17,068 nucleotides of DNA from DASXPG01 sp044449445. GTDB taxonomy: Bacteria > Gemmatimonadota > Gemmatimonadetes > Gemmatimonadales > JACORV01. Made by a program: the position numbers and the translations under genes. Positions 13,938-17,068 of the stretch are shown piece after piece. Where the stretch lies: contig JBIOIA010000036.1 of the NCBI GenBank assembly GCA_044449445.1, positions 1-17,068 on the forward strand, written 5' to 3'. Below the pieces are notes generated by a model, which did no database searches, was not told the origin of the DNA, and was given only the letters and a program-made list of their open reading frames with translations. Each line of letters opens with the position of its first letter. The first letter of the stretch is position 1.

Positions 13938-16900
13938 TCCTCGAGGACGACGCGCTGCTGCGCAGCATCCTGGCCGAGCGTTTCACGCGCGACGGTCTCG
14001 ACGTGGCCACGGCCGGCACGCTCGCGGAGGCCCGCACGCAGCTCAATCTCGCGACGCCCGACGTCGGACTGATCGACCTCCGCCTTCCGGACGGTGAAGG
14101 GCTCTCGCTGCTCAAGGATCCGGCCGCGCGCGACACCGCGTGGGTGGTGATGACCGCGCACGCGACCGTCAGCCTCGCGGTCGAGGCGCTCAAGCTCGGC
14201 GCGAAAGACTTTCTCGAGAAGCCGTTCTCGCTCGAGCGCGCGGTCGCGACCGTGAAACAGGCGCTCGAGACCACCGCCCTGCGGCGCGAAGTCACGGCGA
14301 TGCGCGCGAACTCGCTCGTCGCAGGCGCGAGCGTCATCGGCGAGAGCCAGGCGATGCAGAGCGTGTTCGGACTGATGCGGCGCCTGGCCGAGGCCGATGC
14401 GACGACGGTCCTGATCGAGGGCGAGAGCGGCACCGGCAAGGGCGTCATCGCCCAGGCGCTGCACCGGATGAGCAAGCGCGCGCAGGGTCCGTTCCTCAAC
14501 GTGACCATCTCGGCGCTGCCCGAGACGCTGATGGAGTCCGAGCTGTTCGGCCACGAGAAGGGCGCCTTCACCGACGCGCGCACGACCAAGCGCGGTCTGG
14601 TCGAGATGGCGGACCACGGCACGCTGTTCCTGGACGAGATCGCTGAGCTGACGCCCGGCGTGCAGGCCAAGCTGCTGCGCTTCATCGAAGAGCGCGCGTT
14701 CCGGCGGCTCGGCGGCACGAAGGACATGACCGTGGACGTGCGCATCGTCGCGGCCACCAACCGCTCTCTGGCCGACGAAGTCACTGCCGGGAGGTTCCGG
14801 CCCGACCTGTTCTACCGGCTGCGCGTCGTTCCGATAACGATGCCCCCGCTGCGCGAGCGGCCCGACGACATCATGCCGCTGGCGAAGCACTTCCTCGAGC
14901 ATTTCAACCGCGAATTCGGCAAGCGCGCGCGCGAGCTCACGCCCGAAGCCGTCCAGATGCTGATGGCTTACGACTGGCCCGGCAACGTGCGCGAGCTTCG
15001 CAACGTCATCGAGCGCGCCGTGCTGCTCGCCGACGGCGACCGCATCGGCCCGGCGGAGCTCCCGCTCGAGGTCTCCAGGCCCGAGCCGGCATCCGTCGCG
15101 GCGTCCGGCAAGCTGGAAGACGTCGAGCGGCGACTCCTGGTTCAGGCCCTTGAGGCCAATGACGACAACCAGTCGCGCGCCGCCAAGACACTCGGGATCA
15201 GCCGTCACCAGATCCGCACGCTGATGCGGCGGCACGGGCTGCTGCCGCTGATTCTGCTCGCCATGCTCGGCGCCTCGAGGCCAACTCCGGCCCGGGCGCA
15301 GACCGCCGCCGATCAGCGGGCCAGCGCGCAGTGCCTGATGTGTCACGCCGACCGCGAGGTCATGGCTCGGCGGGCGCCGCCCGGCGTCAGCCCCGAGTCG
15401 CTGCTGGTGGGTCGCGCCGGCCTCACTGGCACGGCGCACGCCGGTGTTCCTTGCGTCCGCTGCCATCCGCTCCCGGGCCTGCTGCCGCACCCGGTGCAGG
15501 CCCGCGCGACCGTCCCGTGCGGCACCTGCCACGCGGAGGCCGACTCGTTGTGGCGCGCCGGGCCGCACGGCGGGCGCCGCGGCGCGCGCGAGGCGGCGGG
15601 TACCGCGTGCCACGGCAGGCACGACGTGCTGCCCGCCCGCGCGCTCCGGAGCGCCGAAGGTCTCGCCGTGCTCACGGCGCGATGCGTGACGTGTCACAAG
15701 GACCGCGCCTTCCCGGTGGGCGACGTTCACCGGGGCAAGGTGAGCTGCGCGGCCTGCCACGGCTCGCACATGGTGCAGCCGGTGCACGATCCGGCCACGC
15801 ACGGCGTCCCCATCGGCATCGCGCAGCGGTGCGCGGCCTGCCACCAGGCCGAGGCGACGCTCGCGTTCGCGGACGTTCACGGCACGGCGGCCAGGGCACA
15901 GGCCTCGGGCCTCAAGGCGCTGCATGGAGACACCGCGGCCACGTGTATCGCCTGTCACGGCGGCCATGGCATGAAGCCGGCGCGCGACATCGACCGCGAA
16001 GTCGGGCTCATCCAGCGCTGCGCGACGTGCCATCCGCTGGAAGGGGCGTCGTACGCCGACACGTACCACGGGCGCGCGACGCGGCTGGGCTACTATCGCG
16101 CGGCGCGCTGCGTGGACTGCCACGGCTCGCACCACATCCTGCCGTCCCGCGATCCGGCGTCCCCGACTTCCGTCGGGCGGCGCGTCGCCACCTGCGCCCG
16201 CTGCCACGCGTCCGCGGCGGGTCCGAGCTTCATCTCGTACCGCGCGCACGTCCGCCCGCACGATCCCTCGGACAGTCTTCCGGTCTTCGGCGCGTGGCTG
16301 TTCATGAACGTGCTGCTGTTCTCGGTGTTCACGGTGTTCGGCGTACACACCGTGCTGTGGCTGGCGCGACTGCTCACGATCCGCTGGCATGAGCGGAGGC
16401 GGCGGCGTGCGGCGGGACTGCCGCCGCTGCCGCGTCGCGTGGCGCTGGACAGCTCCGACCGCGGCGGCCCGTACGTGTGGCGCTTCAAGCTCTTTCATCG
16501 CCTGGTGCACGGCATTTCGGTGGTGAGCTTCTTCGCCCTCGTCATCACGGGTCTGCCGCTGCGCTTCTCGTGCACGCTGTGGGCCGCGGACATGATGCGC
16601 CTCCTCGGCGGGACGCACACGGCCGGCCTGGTGCACCGGACGGCGGGCGCCATCACCATCGCCTATTTCCTCGCGCACGTCGTCTACGTCACGGCGATCC
16701 TGCTGCGCTCGAACAACAAGCGCGCGATGCTGTGGGGGCCCGACTCGCTCGTCTTTCAGCCGCAGGACGTCCGGGACTTCGTGCAGATGTTCAAGTGGTT
16801 CTTCGGCAAGGCGCCGTTCCCGCGCTTCGGGCGCTACGGCTACAACGAGAAGTTCCACTATTTCGGTGCCTTCTGGGGCATCCTCCTGCTCGGCGGTACC

Positions 16901-17068
16901 GGCCTGGTGCGCTGGCTGCCCGGCGTGTTCACGCGGATCCTCCCGGGCTGGGCCTTCAACGTCGCCGCGGTCATCCACTCCGAAGAGGCGATGCTCGCCG
17001 CCGGCTTCATGTTCCTGATCCACTTCTTCAACGTGCACCTCAGGCCGGACAAGTTCCCGCTGGACGCC
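13916..17068 (+). CDS. NtrC-type sigma-54 response regulator fused in frame to a multihaem c / cytochrome b membrane protein (CbcL-like), open at right edge
   Basis: One frame of 1051 codons with no stop. Receiver, residues 1-120: acidic E10/D11/D12, phosphoacceptor D54, T80, K102. Sigma-54 AAA+ domain, ~140-370: Walker A GESGTGKG 169-176, sigma-54 loop GAFTDA 216-221, Walker B TLFLDEI 236-242. Fis-type helix-turn-helix, ~399-442, ending LGISRHQIRTLMRRHGLL, where NtrC proteins normally terminate. Next comes a signal-peptide-like stretch 437-461 (cleavage site ARA/Q). A periplasmic domain at ~462-785 has CXXCH motifs beginning at 15332, 15452, 15518, 15683, 15746, 15830, 15944, 16019, 16109 and 16193, plus a degenerate GTACH at 15599. 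A C-terminal b-type domain follows, with helices from ~791 and candidate haem ligands H861/H865, H907/H921 and H1021/H1036, as in FdnI/HydC-type quinol-oxidising subunits. I checked frame agreement at every haem motif and AAA+ motif. The cytochrome half should carry electrons from menaquinol to the periplasm. A lost stop or an assembly error remains possible. Confidence 0.85.
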   Translation, partial: MAGERLLILEDDALLRSILAERFTRDGLDVATAGTLAEARTQLNLATPDVGLIDLRLPDGEGLSLLKDPAARDTAWVVMTAHATVSLAVEALKLGAKDFLEKPFSLERAVATVKQALETTALRREVTAMRANSLVAGASVIGESQAMQSVFGLMRRLAEADATTVLIEGESGTGKGVIAQALHRMSKRAQGPFLNVTISALPETLMESELFGHEKGAFTDARTTKRGLVEMADHGTLFLDEIAELTPGVQAKLLRFIEERAFRRLGGTKDMTVDVRIVAATNRSLADEVTAGRFRPDLFYRLRVVPITMPPLRERPDDIMPLAKHFLEHFNREFGKRARELTPEAVQMLMAYDWPGNVRELRNVIERAVLLADGDRIGPAELPLEVSRPEPASVAASGKLEDVERRLLVQALEANDDNQSRAAKTLGISRHQIRTLMRRHGLLPLILLAMLGASRPTPARAQTAADQRASAQCLMCHADREVMARRAPPGVSPESLLVGRAGLTGTAHAGVPCVRCHPLPGLLPHPVQARATVPCGTCHAEADSLWRAGPHGGRRGAREAAGTACHGRHDVLPARALRSAEGLAVLTARCVTCHKDRAFPVGDVHRGKVSCAACHGSHMVQPVHDPATHGVPIGIAQRCAACHQAEATLAFADVHGTAARAQASGLKALHGDTAATCIACHGGHGMKPARDIDREVGLIQRCATCHPLEGASYADTYHGRATRLGYYRAARCVDCHGSHHILPSRDPASPTSVGRRVATCARCHASAAGPSFISYRAHVRPHDPSDSLPVFGAWLFMNVLLFSVFTVFGVHTVLWLARLLTIRWHERRRRRAAGLPPLPRRVALDSSDRGGPYVWRFKLFHRLVHGISVVSFFALVITGLPLRFSCTLWAADMMRLLGGTHTAGLVHRTAGAITIAYFLAHVVYVTAILLRSNNKRAMLWGPDSLVFQPQDVRDFVQMFKWFFGKAPFPRFGRYGYNEKFHYFGAFWGILLLGGTGLVRWLPGVFTRILPGWAFNVAAVIHSEEAMLAAGFMFLIHFFNVHLRPDKFPLDA
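15224..15298 (+). other. Internal signal peptide / membrane anchor at the regulator-cytochrome junction
   Basis: Residues 437-461 of the fused frame read as basic MRRHG, hydrophobic LLPLILLAMLGA, then polar SRPTPARA with a signal-peptidase-I-type ARA/Q site. The basic start is also the normal end of the helix-turn-helix domain. The segment would thread the haem domain into the periplasm with the regulator left in the cytoplasm. Confidence 0.6.

Noticed and set aside
13721..17038. A 1105-codon open frame on the minus strand across the regulator-cytochrome region
   Set aside because: It is antisense to clearly recognisable domains, is rich in Arg/Ala/His/Gly low-complexity sequence and shows no family motif. 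Such frames are common opposite GC-rich genes.
15224..17068. Annotating the cytochrome as a separate gene starting at ATG 15224
   Set aside because: There is no stop ending the regulator, no ribosome-binding site before this ATG, and the methionine belongs to the conserved end of the helix-turn-helix. It is kept as an alternative product, not a separate gene.

Overview
The window is GC-rich (clearly above 60%) and densely coded, with short intergenic gaps and no tRNA, rRNA, CRISPR array or insertion sequence that I could recognise. The gene content suggests an environmental Acidobacteriota (Vicinamibacteria-like) or Gemmatimonadota genome. It includes a large Asp-box/sortilin-like secreted protein, a GMC oxidoreductase with a Tat-exported subunit 3, a stand-alone proline dehydrogenase, an EF-P with a TPGNLRAF loop, and a sigma-54 two-component system next to a multihaem cytochrome. 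This taxonomic call is an inference from gene families, not from a marker gene.

Layout. (1) 1-2240, minus: an Asp-box (BNR/VPS10-like) secreted protein whose C-terminus lies beyond the left edge. (2) 2305-2736, plus: a small FlK-like hotdog thioesterase, overlapping tail-to-tail with the next operon. (3) 4803-2623, minus: probable operon efp-msrP-msrQ, i.e. translation factor EF-P followed by the periplasmic methionine-sulfoxide reductase MsrP and its haem membrane partner MsrQ. A terminator-like hairpin sits just upstream of efp. (4) 4959-8165, plus: a tight operon of GMC dehydrogenase subunit 3, the GMC flavoprotein and proline dehydrogenase. (5) 10910-8196, minus: an MgtA-type Mg2+ P-type ATPase. 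(6) 11192-12388, plus: a CPBP (CAAX-protease-like) membrane protein. (7) 12462-17068, plus: a sensor histidine kinase overlapping by 22 nt a very long reading frame that runs off the right edge.

The last region is the most unusual. From a GTG at 13916 with a strong ribosome-binding site, one frame stays open for 1051 codons to the window end. It reads as a complete NtrC-type response regulator (receiver, sigma-54 AAA+ domain, Fis-type helix-turn-helix). With no stop codon it continues into a signal-peptide-like segment, a periplasmic domain with ten CXXCH haem c motifs plus one degenerate motif, and a C-terminal cytochrome b membrane domain. The cytochrome half resembles the CbcL-type inner-membrane b/c quinol-oxidising cytochromes of Geobacter. 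A sigma-54 regulator fused to a multihaem electron-transfer protein is not an architecture I know. Upstream of the kinase is a near-consensus sigma-54 promoter inside a 40-bp dyad, so the kinase-regulator-cytochrome unit may activate its own transcription. Whether the product stays as one polypeptide, is cut at the internal signal peptide, or reflects a lost or mis-assembled stop codon cannot be decided from this sequence alone.
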